Origin: Chryseobacterium paridis
GTDB lineage: Bacteria > Bacteroidota > Bacteroidia > Flavobacteriales > Weeksellaceae
Direction of reading: 5' to 3'
Assembly: GCF_016595215.1 (NCBI RefSeq)
Contig: NZ_JAENHK010000001.1
Location: 1,022,147-1,086,146, forward strand
DNA: 64,000 nt
Positions 52,727-62,224 of the stretch are shown piece by piece. The notes under the pieces were generated by a model. The model saw only the letters and a program-made list of their open reading frames with translations. It did not search any database and was not told the origin of the DNA. How positions within the stretch are numbered: the first letter of the stretch is position 1; the number at the start of each line of letters is the position of its first letter. The translations under genes were made by a program, and so were the position numbers.

Positions 52727-53608
52727 ATGATAAGAAATTTTAAATATTTATCCCTTTTATTAATCCTACCTTTTTTCATTACATCATGTATAACAAAAAA
52801 AGATGTAAGGTATATGCAGCCCAATGAAAATCTTGTGATTAATGAAGAAGGTCTTGTTCCCTATAATATTCCTGTTTACAGAATCACTAAAAATGATATA
52901 TTAAATCTTAATATAGTAACTACTCCCAAAGGTGATGCTGCTCAGTTTTATTCTACACTAAATACTTCCGGAAGTACAGTAGCACCAGGTGTTAACCCTA
53001 CGACTATAGGTACTTTAGGACGTGTTGGTATTGGAACTGGTGGCAGTGGTGGTGGAGGTAATACCAATTTCTATTTTAACGGACTTAAAGTAGATTCTAA
53101 TGGGGATATTAATGTTTTTGGTATTGGATACATTAAAGCAGAAGGTAGAACTATAGACGATGTTACTAAGGAAATTCAGGATAAAGTAAATGAAAATTTT
53201 CAGGATGGAAAGTCTCAGGTCAGACTGAACACAGATGGGATTACTTATTATATTCTTGGAGATACTGAAGCTGTAGCTATTACAGGTGAAAAAGTAGCTC
53301 ATAAAAATACCCTTACAATTATGGAAGCTTTAGCAATCAATGGAGGGCTAAACAAAAGTGTTGATAGGAAGACAGTTGTTATCCATAGGAAGTTGCCGGA
53401 AGGGATAAAAATTGCAAAAATAGATTTGACTCGTGAGGATGTGATGAATTCACCATATTACTACGTCCAAAATGGAGATGAAATCTATCTTAATACAAGA
53501 GGGAAAAGTTTGAATGGATTAGGAAAAGATCCGGTACAAACTATTACTACTGGAATTTCATTGATTACTACAGCATTGTCAGTTTATTTAATCCTAACAA
53601 GACTTTAA
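52727..53608 (+). CDS. Wza-like polysaccharide export lipoprotein
   Basis: A 293-aa outer-membrane export protein. Start at the ATG 52727 (the open frame begins with TTG at 52721). The lipobox is FITSC at about residues 17-21. A polysaccharide export (Poly_export) domain covers the start, including YRITKNDILNLNIV, and SLBB-type segments follow (VAITGEKVAHKNTLTIMEAL). A Gly/Thr-rich insertion (GTGGSGGGGNT, near residue 105) interrupts the export domain. The C-terminus is a hydrophobic helix, as in Bacteroidota homologues. It pairs with the Wzc-like kinase 5 bases downstream. Confidence 0.9.
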   Translation: MIRNFKYLSLLLILPFFITSCITKKDVRYMQPNENLVINEEGLVPYNIPVYRITKNDILNLNIVTTPKGDAAQFYSTLNTSGSTVAPGVNPTTIGTLGRVGIGTGGSGGGGNTNFYFNGLKVDSNGDINVFGIGYIKAEGRTIDDVTKEIQDKVNENFQDGKSQVRLNTDGITYYILGDTEAVAITGEKVAHKNTLTIMEALAINGGLNKSVDRKTVVIHRKLPEGIKIAKIDLTREDVMNSPYYYVQNGDEIYLNTRGKSLNGLGKDPVQTITTGISLITTALSVYLILTRL

Positions 53609-53612
53609 TATC

Positions 53613-56096
53613 ATGATTCCAGGAAAAGAAACTAACATAGAAAAGAGTAATTCTCAAAAAGATAAAATAGGATCTTTCGAATTATTTGATATTGAACATT
53701 TTTTAAGGAAAATATTAAAAAACTGGTATTGGTTTGTGCTTATGCTATTTATTGGCTATTGTATTTCCTGGATGTATGGGAAATATTATGCACAGAATAT
53801 TTATGCTTCTAACTTATCATTAAGTGTTTCTAACAATACTTCAAGTTATTTTACCCCTAACCAGTCGATTAACTTTATCTGGGGACAAGGAGGAAATCAG
53901 GATGGAATTTATTTGAAGAAAATGCTTTTATCAAGATCTCATAATGAATTTCTTGTGAAAGAATTAGATCTTTTTGTTAATTATTCTACAAAAGGTTCCA
54001 TAAAATCAACTTATCTAGATAAAGATGATTCACCTGTTTTTGTGCAAATTGATAAGAAGCATTTACAGCAGATTAATTATCCAATTACTTTTGTTCCTAA
54101 AGCAAATGGTACATATGAAGTGATATTACCTGAAGAGGGTGAGTCTACTTATTTGTATAACTATGAAGTAGAGGGATTTCAGAGTATTAAAAGTTATAAA
54201 AGACCAGCGAATAAAAGCATAAAGGTAGGCGAATGGTTTACTACACCTAATTTGAAGTTCAGATTACTTCAAAACCCTGGAACTCCAAGTATAAAACTCG
54301 ACAATATTATAGTTAGTCTTAATTCTGTTAATCAGTCAGTTAATGAGATTGTTTCTACTATCGGGATTGAGTTTGATAAGGAAATCAACTCAATTATGAT
54401 TATTACTAAAACGGGACCTAATCTAAATGGAACCGTGAACTTCTTGAATAAATCTGTAAGCGAATTGCAAAAGAAGAGAATGCTTGATAAAATGACTGTA
54501 GATAAAAATACAGAAACTTATCTTCAGGATAACCTGGCAGGAGTTAGAAAAAAACTGGATTCCAGTGCTACTGTTCTCAATTATTTAAAAACTTCAGAAA
54601 AGCTATATGATATTAAAGATAGAGATGAAAAATCTTTAACAAAAATTAAAGATCTGGAAGCGAAAAAAGCGGATTTAGTAAGCAAAGTTAATTCACTTAA
54701 TATCATTAAAAATAACCTGGAGACCCAGAACTTTGATAAGATGATAAGCACTAATGCTGCAGGATTTGAAGATGGAATGTTTTCCGCTTCTGTTACTGAG
54801 CTTAAAGCATTGTATCTTAAGAGAAGAGAAATGGCAACTATCTATACGCCAAATTCTGAGCCTATGAAAGAAATCAATAGGCTGATTAGTGATGCTAAAT
54901 TAAGTTCTTCTAATTCATTGGGTAATTATTACAACGGATTTAATACAGAAATTAATAAGATTAATCAACAGGTAGCCGAGGCAAATGCTGATCTGGATGC
55001 TTATCCGGAAAAAGAAAGGAAATATTTAGATGCAGAAAGAGGCTACAATATGATTGAAGCTACATATAATAGTTTACTTGGAAGGCAGAATGAGACTAAA
55101 ATGAGAATGGCAACCAACCAATCTGATATCTCGGTAATTGACCCTGCTAAAAACGTGGGACAATCTCCAATCGGACCTAACGTAAAAGGAACTAAGATTG
55201 TGATCATAGGTGGATTGTTGCTTTTACCATTCTTATTTATCCTTATTGGAGAATTATTGGATAACAAAGTAAGAAATATTAAAGAGTTATTAAGCGCTAC
55301 GAAAATTCCATTACTTGGAGTGGTAGGAAATAATAATAACGAAAATATGCTTACGGTATTAGATCAACCGAAATCTTCAGTATCCGAAGCATTTAGAGGG
55401 ATAAGGGCAAATATGAGATTCCTATCAGGTGAAAATGATAAAAGCAAGGTTGTACTTATTACATCATCCATTGGAGGTGAGGGTAAAACTTATGTATCCA
55501 TTAACTTAGCTTCGGTTTTAGGATTAAGTGACAAGAAAACTATATTACTTGGAATGGACCTTAGAAAACCAAAAATATTTGGTGATTTTAAAATTGATAA
55601 TAAATATGGGATTTCAAATTATCTTACAGGAGAGGTTTCCATAGATCAGATTATTAATAAAACGACAATTCCTAATTTAGATGTAGCCACTTCAGGTCCA
55701 ATTCCCCCAAACCCATCAGAACTATTGATGAGTAAGAAGAATATAAAATTTATAGAAGAGCTTAAAGAGATCTACGACTTTATTATCATCGATTCACCTC
55801 CTGTTGGTCTTGTTGCTGACTCTTATGAATTGATGAAATATTCTGATACTAATATTTACGTGGTTCGTCATGAATATACAGAAAAGTATATGCTGAAAAT
55901 GATTACCGAAAAATATCATAATAATGAAATTGAAAACTTAGGTCTTGTTTATAATGACTATATTATAAAGCAGGGTTATGGATACGGTTATGGTTACGGA
56001 TATGGTTATGGATACTTTGATGAAGATAAAAATTATAAAGAACCATTGCTTATTAGAATAAGAAATAAAATACAGACAATTTTCAATAAAAAATAA
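53613..56096 (+). CDS. Wzc-like polysaccharide tyrosine autokinase (BY-kinase)
   Basis: An 827-aa inner-membrane co-polymerase with cytoplasmic kinase that controls polysaccharide chain length and export. The N-terminal Wzz domain starts with a helix near residues 32-52, coiled coils fill 280-480, and a second helix lies near residue 530. The kinase has Walker A SSIGGEGKT, Walker A' LLGMDLRKP and Walker B FIIIDSPPVG. The C-terminal tyrosine tail is unusual in being seven Gly-Tyr units (788-801) followed by FDEDKNY. Tyrosine clusters there are autophosphorylation sites in the family. Confidence 0.93.
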   Translation: MIPGKETNIEKSNSQKDKIGSFELFDIEHFLRKILKNWYWFVLMLFIGYCISWMYGKYYAQNIYASNLSLSVSNNTSSYFTPNQSINFIWGQGGNQDGIYLKKMLLSRSHNEFLVKELDLFVNYSTKGSIKSTYLDKDDSPVFVQIDKKHLQQINYPITFVPKANGTYEVILPEEGESTYLYNYEVEGFQSIKSYKRPANKSIKVGEWFTTPNLKFRLLQNPGTPSIKLDNIIVSLNSVNQSVNEIVSTIGIEFDKEINSIMIITKTGPNLNGTVNFLNKSVSELQKKRMLDKMTVDKNTETYLQDNLAGVRKKLDSSATVLNYLKTSEKLYDIKDRDEKSLTKIKDLEAKKADLVSKVNSLNIIKNNLETQNFDKMISTNAAGFEDGMFSASVTELKALYLKRREMATIYTPNSEPMKEINRLISDAKLSSSNSLGNYYNGFNTEINKINQQVAEANADLDAYPEKERKYLDAERGYNMIEATYNSLLGRQNETKMRMATNQSDISVIDPAKNVGQSPIGPNVKGTKIVIIGGLLLLPFLFILIGELLDNKVRNIKELLSATKIPLLGVVGNNNNENMLTVLDQPKSSVSEAFRGIRANMRFLSGENDKSKVVLITSSIGGEGKTYVSINLASVLGLSDKKTILLGMDLRKPKIFGDFKIDNKYGISNYLTGEVSIDQIINKTTIPNLDVATSGPIPPNPSELLMSKKNIKFIEELKEIYDFIIIDSPPVGLVADSYELMKYSDTNIYVVRHEYTEKYMLKMITEKYHNNEIENLGLVYNDYIIKQGYGYGYGYGYGYGYFDEDKNYKEPLLIRIRNKIQTIFNKK
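55974..56015 (+). repeat. Seven Gly-Tyr hexanucleotide repeats at the end of the kinase gene
   Basis: Seven GGN-TAY units in a row encode (GY)7 in the autophosphorylation tail. Codons vary (GGT/GGA, TAT/TAC), so the DNA repeat is imperfect and less prone to slippage than a pure hexamer. Confidence 0.85.
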
Positions 56097-56102
56097 AACA
56101 TT

Positions 56103-56126
56103 AAACCCTCATTTAATGAGGGTTTA
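56103..56126 (+). terminator. Intrinsic terminator after the kinase gene
   Basis: AAACCCTCAT and ATGAGGGTTT form a 10-bp stem around TTA, followed by a short T/A-rich stretch rather than a pure T run, 6 bases after the stop codon. Confidence 0.75.
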
Positions 56127-56258
56127 TTATATATGAAGTTTATTGATTCTATTAAAAAAAGAATATTTTCGACACTTTGTCGTTTACTTTATAACAAATT
56201 ATGTTTTTTTGTTTGTTTTTAACTAAACATTAAGAATATCATTAATATAAAAATGTTT

Positions 56259-56266
56259 TATATTTG
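56259..56266 (+). promoter_or_regulatory. -7 element of the envelope gene block
   Basis: TATATTTG matches TAnnTTTG. It overlaps the TTG at 56264, which rules out that TTG as start codon and supports the ATG at 56309, 42 bases downstream. Confidence 0.55.
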
Positions 56267-56308
56267 CAAAAATTAAATTTTAAAATAACCATAAATCCAT
56301 ATTCTTTT

Positions 56309-57202
56309 ATGAATAAAAAATTATTATTTAGCTTCCTTGCCGCCCTTGGAACATTGGTGAGTGTGAAAGCACAAAGAAACGAATTGGGAGTTCGTCTAGG
56401 TATGAGTAACCTAGTGGGTGATATAGGAAATACAAGTTATATTTTACAAAAGCCGTTGGATTTAAGCAGAGCATCAGATTGGGGGGTTCCGTTTTATGGT
56501 GGTATACTTTATAGATTTAATTTTAACCCATACCAAACTGTTAGATTAGACTTAGGATATAACCAAATCCAGTTTAGTGATAAAGCAGCGAAAGAAGATT
56601 ATAGAAGAAATAGGAATTCATTTGGTAAGAATAATGTGTATGAAGCGAGTTTAATGTTTGAATATAATTTCTTTCCGGTAAATAATGAGCAGATAAGTAT
56701 GCTAAGTCCATATATATTTGGAGGGATTGGAGGTTTGATGTTTGATGCTCCTAAAGCTACATTAGTAAATGACTTTAGAAGAGATGCAGATGGAGTAGCA
56801 CAGGCTCCGATTAATGAAATGGACTTTACTACAAGAGCGGAATATTCGCTTGGTAAAAAAGTAACAATGCATATCCCTTTCGGAGTTGGATTGAAATATA
56901 AGTTTAATCATAGCTGGGCAATATTTGCAGAAGCTACATTTAGATATACATTAACAGATCAATTGGATCATAGCAAAATATTAAGTAAAGATGTAGTATC
57001 TACCTATAATGGAGATATATTGAGTCCTGCAACTGGTGGGTCTCTGCTACAAACAGGAGATTATTATGCTGTTTCTAAAGAGAGAGAAGCTGCATTTGTT
57101 AATGAAAGAAATGTTGGGGATGCAAAATCTAAAGACTGGATGAATACCTTTAGTTTAGGTCTTACATTCTCTTTTGGAAGACCTCCATGTTATTGTGAGT
57201 AA
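56309..57202 (+). CDS. Outer-membrane beta-barrel protein (DUF6089-like)
   Basis: A 297-aa protein from the ATG at 56309. The signal peptide ends near VKAQ (residues 18-21). The rest is beta-barrel-like with alternating aromatic strands (GILYRFNFNPYQTVRLDLGY; SLMFEYNFFP) and a short Cys-containing end (RPPCYCE). It matches the DUF6089 type of Bacteroidota protein that commonly precedes uppS and bamA. Its exact role in the outer membrane is unknown. The uppS start is 5 bases downstream. Confidence 0.83.
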   Translation: MNKKLLFSFLAALGTLVSVKAQRNELGVRLGMSNLVGDIGNTSYILQKPLDLSRASDWGVPFYGGILYRFNFNPYQTVRLDLGYNQIQFSDKAAKEDYRRNRNSFGKNNVYEASLMFEYNFFPVNNEQISMLSPYIFGGIGGLMFDAPKATLVNDFRRDADGVAQAPINEMDFTTRAEYSLGKKVTMHIPFGVGLKYKFNHSWAIFAEATFRYTLTDQLDHSKILSKDVVSTYNGDILSPATGGSLLQTGDYYAVSKEREAAFVNERNVGDAKSKDWMNTFSLGLTFSFGRPPCYCE

Positions 57203-57207
57203 TTAGT

Positions 57208-57957
57208 ATGTCGTTGATTAAAGATAAAATAAATTTAGAGAATTTACCAAAGCATGTTGCTATCATTATGGATGGTAACGGAAGATGGGCTAAATCTCGT
57301 GGCGAAGAAAGAACTTTTGGTCACAAAAATGCCATAAATGCAGTAAGAAATGCTATTAATGCCTGTAATGAGATTGATATCCCATACTTAACATTATATA
57401 CATTTTCTTCCGAAAACTGGAATAGGCCTAGTAACGAAGTCAATACTTTGATGAATTTACTTACTGAAACATTACTGCTGGAAGCAGAAGAGATTTTTAG
57501 TAAAGGTCTTAGAATGCATGTTATTGGAAATTTAGAAAAACTACCACCTCTTGTGAGAGAACAATTATTACGAGTGGTAGAATTAACAAAAGAAAACACA
57601 AAAGGGAATTTAGTATTAGCCATAAGTTATGGCTCTCAAAATGAGATACTGAATGCCGTAAAAAATATAAGTTCTGACGTAAAGGAAGGAAAGGTAGATG
57701 TAGAGAATATTGATGAAAAACTATTCGAAAATTATCTTTATACAAAGGATTTTCCACCTGTAGACTTGCTTATAAGAACAAGTGGCGAAACCAGAATTAG
57801 CAATTTTCTCCTCTGGCAAATCGCCTATGCAGAACTACAGTTTTTAAATGTTCTGTGGCCAGACTTCACTAAGGATATTTTCTTTCAATGTATAGTAGAC
57901 TATCAAAACAAAGAAAGAAGATACGGCCTAACAGGTGAACAAATAAAAATCCAGTAA
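57208..57957 (+). CDS. uppS: Isoprenyl transferase (undecaprenyl diphosphate synthase)
   Basis: cis-Prenyltransferase that extends farnesyl diphosphate with isopentenyl units to undecaprenyl diphosphate, the carrier for peptidoglycan and polysaccharide units. The catalytic aspartate is D22 in IIMDGNGRWA. Later motifs TFSSENW and LLIRTSGETRISNFLLWQ, the latter binding substrate with its Arg and Ser residues, are complete. Length is 249 aa, normal for the family. It is placed between an outer-membrane protein and bamA, a gene order conserved in Bacteroidota. Confidence 0.96.
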   Translation: MSLIKDKINLENLPKHVAIIMDGNGRWAKSRGEERTFGHKNAINAVRNAINACNEIDIPYLTLYTFSSENWNRPSNEVNTLMNLLTETLLLEAEEIFSKGLRMHVIGNLEKLPPLVREQLLRVVELTKENTKGNLVLAISYGSQNEILNAVKNISSDVKEGKVDVENIDEKLFENYLYTKDFPPVDLLIRTSGETRISNFLLWQIAYAELQFLNVLWPDFTKDIFFQCIVDYQNKERRYGLTGEQIKIQ

Positions 57958-57986
57958 AATTTTAAGAAAAGAAAGACTACGATAAA

Positions 57987-60536
57987 ATGAAGTTTAGACT
58001 ATTACCCATCATCATGTTTGTTGCTTCTGCACATTTTTATGGACAGGTGACTCCACAGGATAGCACAAAAGTGAATAACCCTGTGCATGCAGAAAATCAA
58101 ACAGGAACCTACGTTCTTAAAGACATTGTTGTAGATGGGGTGAAAAAATACACACCTGCGCAAATCTTAAGATTTACAGGATTATCTAAAGGCGAAAGTG
58201 TAGATATCCCCGGGCAAAAAGTGAGCAATGCTATTAAGAAGCTTTGGGATACCCAATCATTTTCCGAAGTAGAGGTTTATGTTCAAAGTATTGAAGGAGA
58301 AACAGTAGTTTTGAAATTTTACTTACAGGACTTAAAAGAACTGGGAGAAGTTAAGTTTTCCGGTAAAGGAATTGGTAAGTCTAAAAGTGAGAAAATGGCA
58401 AAGGATAATAATCTTAAGCCAGGAACTAAGATTACACAGAATTTAGTTTCAAGTCTTAAAACAAATGTTCCAAAAGACTACATTAAAAAAGGCTTTGCAG
58501 ATGCTAAGATTTCCATTCAGGATAAAGTAAATGCTAATGATCCCGCTTTAGTTGACTGGACGATCAATGTAGAAAAAGGTAAAAGAATAAAAATTGATCA
58601 TATTGAATTCGAAGGAAATGAAAATGTGAGCGATTCTAAACTTAGAAATAAAGCCTTTAAAGAAACTAAACAGAAAAGGTTTGGTATTGGAGGTATTTTA
58701 AAGTCTTCAAAATTTATTGAAGGCAAATATCAGGAAGACAAACAAAGTTTGATAAGTTATTATAACTCTTTAGGATACCGTGATGCTGCTATCGTTTCTG
58801 ATTCTGTCTGGAGAAATAAAAGGAATAATTACGAGATTAACGTAAAATTAAAAGAAGGTAAAAAATATTACATCGGAGACATTACTTTCACTGGTAATAC
58901 AGTGTATGCAACAGAATATTTACAAAGACTTTTAGGATATAAGAAAGGTGATATTTATGATGCAGTTGGTTTCAACAAAAAAGTTGGAGAAGATGGAGGT
59001 AAAGAAGATGATTCAGATATCAAGTCTGTTTATATGAATAACGGTTACCTTTTCTCTAATGTAACACCAGTTGAAAAATCTGTATCAGGTGATTCTATTA
59101 ATCTGGAAATTAGAGTAAACGAAGGGGAGCAGGCAACTTGGAACAGAGTTACTTGGCAAGGAAATACAACAACCCATGACCACGTTATTTTAAGAGCCTT
59201 AAGAACAAAACCGGGAGAATTATTCAAGAAGACTGAAATCAAAAGAACATATTTTGATCTTGCGGGTATGTCTTTCTTTGATCCACAACAAATAGGACAG
59301 GATATCCAACCTAATCAACAGGACAATACTGTAGATATTAACTGGAAATTAGTTGAAAAAGGTTCTTCGCAAGTTCAGCTACAAGCGGGATACGGAGGAA
59401 ATAGTTTCATTGGAACTTTAGGATTGACATTTAATAACTTCTCATTAAGGAATTTCCTGAAGTTTAAAGACTTTAGACCAGTACCTCAAGGAGACGGACA
59501 GACATTGTCTATTCAAGCTCAGGCTGGACAATATTTCCAGAATTATGGGGTTTCATTTACTGAACCTTGGTTATTTGGAACAAAACCTACAGCACTTTCT
59601 GTTAGTATAAACAACTCAATTGTTAGATATAGTACTTCTGTTACAACAACGAGTACAGATGCATCTAGATTAAATATCTTCTCTGCATCCGTTGGTTTGA
59701 ATAGATTATTAAAATGGCCGGATGATTATTTCTCATTATATACTGGTATCCAGTATCAGAAATATGATTTTAGAAACTATCCATTTGATTTTGGTGGAAG
59801 TACAGAAAATTATGGAACAGCCAATAACTTAAGTTTGAACTTAGGACTTAGCAGAAACTCTGCAGGTATCGACCCGATATTCCCTACAATGGGTTCTAAT
59901 ATTGAGATTTCTGCAAAGTTAACTCCTCCATACTCATTGTTTAGTAATAAAGATTATTCTACAATGTCTCCTACGGATAAATATAAGTGGATGGAATTTT
60001 ATAAAATTAAATTCAAAGCTGATGTTTATAACGAAATTGCAGGAAAGCTTGTATTAAGATCCTCTGCAGAAATGGGATTCATGGATGGTTATAACAAGCA
60101 ATTGGGAGCACCTCCTTTTGAAAGATTCTATATGGGAGGTACAGGACTTTTTGGAGGTAGATATGATGGTAGAGAATTAATTCCTTTAAGAGGTTATGAA
60201 AATGCTTCCACTTATGGAGGAACAGCTGATGATATTACGCCAACCGGAGGTGGAACAATCTATAACAGATTTACACTGGAATTAAGATATCCGATCTCTC
60301 TGAACCAAACAGCTAAAATCTATGCTTTAACTTTTGCTGAAGGAGGTAATGTTTGGAATTCATGGGGTACCTATAACCCTTTCCAGTTAAAAAGATCAGT
60401 TGGTATTGGGGTAAGAGTTTATATGGGAGCCTTTGGTTTAATTGGATTTGACTTCGCTTATGGATTTGATAAAACAGTTCTTGGAACTCAGCCTTCAGGT
60501 TGGAAAACACACTTCCTGATGAACCAATCATTATAA
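57987..60536 (+). CDS. bamA: Outer membrane protein assembly factor BamA
   Basis: An 849-aa outer-membrane protein that inserts beta-barrel proteins. The signal peptide ends near FYGQ (residues 17-20). Several POTRA domains (about 40-430) are seen by motifs such as IVVDGVKKYTPAQI, IEFEGNENVSDSKL and ITFTGNTVYATEY. The C-terminal barrel (about 460-849) includes the lid-loop-like GLFGGRYDGRELIPLRGYE region, recognisable by its RGYE motif. It follows uppS by 29 bases and is followed by two periplasmic chaperone genes, the usual envelope assembly neighbourhood. Confidence 0.96.
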   Translation: MKFRLLPIIMFVASAHFYGQVTPQDSTKVNNPVHAENQTGTYVLKDIVVDGVKKYTPAQILRFTGLSKGESVDIPGQKVSNAIKKLWDTQSFSEVEVYVQSIEGETVVLKFYLQDLKELGEVKFSGKGIGKSKSEKMAKDNNLKPGTKITQNLVSSLKTNVPKDYIKKGFADAKISIQDKVNANDPALVDWTINVEKGKRIKIDHIEFEGNENVSDSKLRNKAFKETKQKRFGIGGILKSSKFIEGKYQEDKQSLISYYNSLGYRDAAIVSDSVWRNKRNNYEINVKLKEGKKYYIGDITFTGNTVYATEYLQRLLGYKKGDIYDAVGFNKKVGEDGGKEDDSDIKSVYMNNGYLFSNVTPVEKSVSGDSINLEIRVNEGEQATWNRVTWQGNTTTHDHVILRALRTKPGELFKKTEIKRTYFDLAGMSFFDPQQIGQDIQPNQQDNTVDINWKLVEKGSSQVQLQAGYGGNSFIGTLGLTFNNFSLRNFLKFKDFRPVPQGDGQTLSIQAQAGQYFQNYGVSFTEPWLFGTKPTALSVSINNSIVRYSTSVTTTSTDASRLNIFSASVGLNRLLKWPDDYFSLYTGIQYQKYDFRNYPFDFGGSTENYGTANNLSLNLGLSRNSAGIDPIFPTMGSNIEISAKLTPPYSLFSNKDYSTMSPTDKYKWMEFYKIKFKADVYNEIAGKLVLRSSAEMGFMDGYNKQLGAPPFERFYMGGTGLFGGRYDGRELIPLRGYENASTYGGTADDITPTGGGTIYNRFTLELRYPISLNQTAKIYALTFAEGGNVWNSWGTYNPFQLKRSVGIGVRVYMGAFGLIGFDFAYGFDKTVLGTQPSGWKTHFLMNQSL

Positions 60537-60544
60537 TTCACAAT

Positions 60545-61099
60545 ATGAAAAACTTTAAAATCATTTTCACTTTTGTATTACTTTTGTCTTTTGGGTTTAG
60601 TAATGCCCAGAAAATAGGAGTTGTTGATACAGAATATATCTTGAATAAGCTTCCACAATATAAAGAAGCTGAAGCACGATTGAATTCGCAGATCGATACC
60701 TGGCAATCAGAACTTCAGAATTTGAATTCTGAATATGAAAAGAAAAGATCAGCATTTGAAAATGAAAGAGTTTTATTAGTTGGAGAGCAATTAAAATTAA
60801 GAGAAAAGGAAGTAACAGACCTTGATAAGAATATTAAAACTACCACAAGCTTACGCTTTGGAACTAATGGAGAGATTACAAAACTGAGATCTAATCTCGT
60901 TCAGCCTTTCCAGGATCAAATATGGAATGCTATTAAAACCATGTCTGAGAAAAATGGATTGGGCATAGTTCTTGATAAAAGCAATAACATTAGTGTTATT
61001 TTCCTTCAAAAAAGATATGATTATACCGATAAAGTATTAGATATCCTTTTAAAAGGAACAGAGAAAAAAGAAAAAACTAGTGCTAGAAGTAAAAAGTAA
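60545..61099 (+). CDS. OmpH/Skp family periplasmic chaperone (first copy)
   Basis: A 184-aa protein from the ATG at 60545 (the open frame runs back into bamA). A signal peptide ends near SNAQ. The mature part starts KIGVVDTEYILNKLPQY, the usual Skp opening, followed by a long coiled coil (about 45-130) that forms the tentacles of the trimeric chaperone. It holds unfolded outer-membrane proteins for delivery to BamA. It starts 8 bases after bamA and ends with a basic tail (EKKEKTSARSKK). Confidence 0.9.
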   Translation: MKNFKIIFTFVLLLSFGFSNAQKIGVVDTEYILNKLPQYKEAEARLNSQIDTWQSELQNLNSEYEKKRSAFENERVLLVGEQLKLREKEVTDLDKNIKTTTSLRFGTNGEITKLRSNLVQPFQDQIWNAIKTMSEKNGLGIVLDKSNNISVIFLQKRYDYTDKVLDILLKGTEKKEKTSARSKK

Positions 61100-61165
61100 T
61101 TATTAAGATTAACTTTTACTGAAATTAAAAATCTAAAAACAAATTAAATTATTTATTTACCAATT

Positions 61166-61669
61166 ATGAAAAAATTAAGTGTATTATTTGCAGCAGTAAT
61201 GATGGTTGTATCTGTAGGTATGGCAAAAGCTCAAAAAATTGCTACTTTAGATGTTATAGGTGTTCTTAATGCAATGCCTGAAAAGAAAAAGGCTGATGCT
61301 GACTTAAAGACTTTCTTAGATACTAAGCAAGCAGAAATTAAAAAGAAAGCAGATGCTGGACAAGCTAAATTAAAGCAATATTCTGAGGAGGCTCCTAAGA
61401 AAACTGCCGATGAAAACAAAGCTAGAGAAGGTGAATTAGCGAAAATGCAAGAAGAAATTCAGCAAATGAATGATAAAGCTCAAAAAGACTTTGTTGCTAA
61501 ACAAGATCTTGCTTATGAGCCTATCGAGAAAAAACTAAACGAAGCTGTATCTAAAGTAGCTAAAGCTAATGGATATGACTTTATTATGGATGCAAACTCT
61601 TCTGCGTTTGTTTTCAAAGGAGGTCCAGATGCTACTCCAGCTGTAAAAAAAGAATTAGGTGTTCAATAA
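61166..61669 (+). CDS. OmpH/Skp family periplasmic chaperone (second copy)
   Basis: A 167-aa paralogue of the preceding gene. The signal peptide ends near AKAQ, followed by KIATLDVIGVLNAMPEKKKA and a Lys/Ala/Glu-rich coiled coil (about 45-120). It has the same predicted role in carrying outer-membrane proteins through the periplasm. The sequence between the copies differs enough that they are an old duplication. A terminator follows. Confidence 0.92.
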   Translation: MKKLSVLFAAVMMVVSVGMAKAQKIATLDVIGVLNAMPEKKKADADLKTFLDTKQAEIKKKADAGQAKLKQYSEEAPKKTADENKAREGELAKMQEEIQQMNDKAQKDFVAKQDLAYEPIEKKLNEAVSKVAKANGYDFIMDANSSAFVFKGGPDATPAVKKELGVQ

Positions 61670-61699
61670 TTTAACAAATTAACAAACATTTATAAAACT

Positions 61700-61725
61700 A
61701 ACCACCTCTTTTAGAGGTGGTTTTT
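61700..61725 (+). terminator. Intrinsic terminator after the second ompH
   Basis: AACCACCTCT and AGAGGTGGTT form a 10-bp stem around TTT followed by seven T's. It ends the uppS-bamA-ompH block. Confidence 0.9.
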
Positions 61726-61726
61726 T

Positions 61727-61734
61727 TATTTTTG
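61727..61734 (+). promoter_or_regulatory. -7 element directly before the thioesterase gene
   Basis: TATTTTTG matches TAnnTTTG and ends only 4 bases before the ATG at 61739. A transcript from it would be leaderless or nearly so. It abuts the preceding terminator. Confidence 0.4.
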
Positions 61735-61738
61735 CCAA

Positions 61739-62224
61739 ATGGAAAAAGAAGTATCAACTACGGTAAAAATTAGATTTAATGATTGCGATCCGATTGGACA
61801 TCTAAATAATGTCAAATATTTGGATTATATGTTTAATGCAAGAGAAGATCATGTTGAAATGTTTTATGGCTTCACCTATGAAGAATATACCAAAAGAACT
61901 GGATGCACGTGGATTGCCATACAAAATGAAATAGCATATCTGAAAGAAGTAAGATATAATACCCAGGTTGTTATCAGCAGTAAAACAATTGATGTGCAGG
62001 ATAGAACTGCAAAAGTTGAAATTCTTATGAAGAGCCTTGATGAAAAGACCATTCACGCCGTATTATGGGTGACTGTAATTTATTTCAATGTTCAGACAAG
62101 AAAATCTGATATACATCCCGAAGATGTTAAAGAAATTTTCCATAAATTTTATATTGATTTAGAACAAAAAGACTTTCAATCGAGAGTTAAATTTTTAAGA
62201 GCGCAAAACACAAAAGATTTATAA
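61739..62224 (+). CDS. 4HBT-type acyl-CoA thioesterase
   Basis: A 161-aa hotdog protein that hydrolyses acyl-CoA or acyl-ACP thioesters. The signature is RFNDCDPIGHLNNVKYLDY (residues 10-28), with the catalytic aspartate in CDPIGHLN. It shares the final A of its TAA stop with the ATG of rfbD (TAATG), so the two are translationally linked although their functions look unrelated. It is a relative of the 29721 protein but has a longer C-terminal end. Confidence 0.88.
   Translation: MEKEVSTTVKIRFNDCDPIGHLNNVKYLDYMFNAREDHVEMFYGFTYEEYTKRTGCTWIAIQNEIAYLKEVRYNTQVVISSKTIDVQDRTAKVEILMKSLDEKTIHAVLWVTVIYFNVQTRKSDIHPEDVKEIFHKFYIDLEQKDFQSRVKFLRAQNTKDL

Noticed and set aside
55974..56015. CRISPR-like or microsatellite array
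   Set aside because: It is an in-frame coding repeat of Gly-Tyr codons without spacers.
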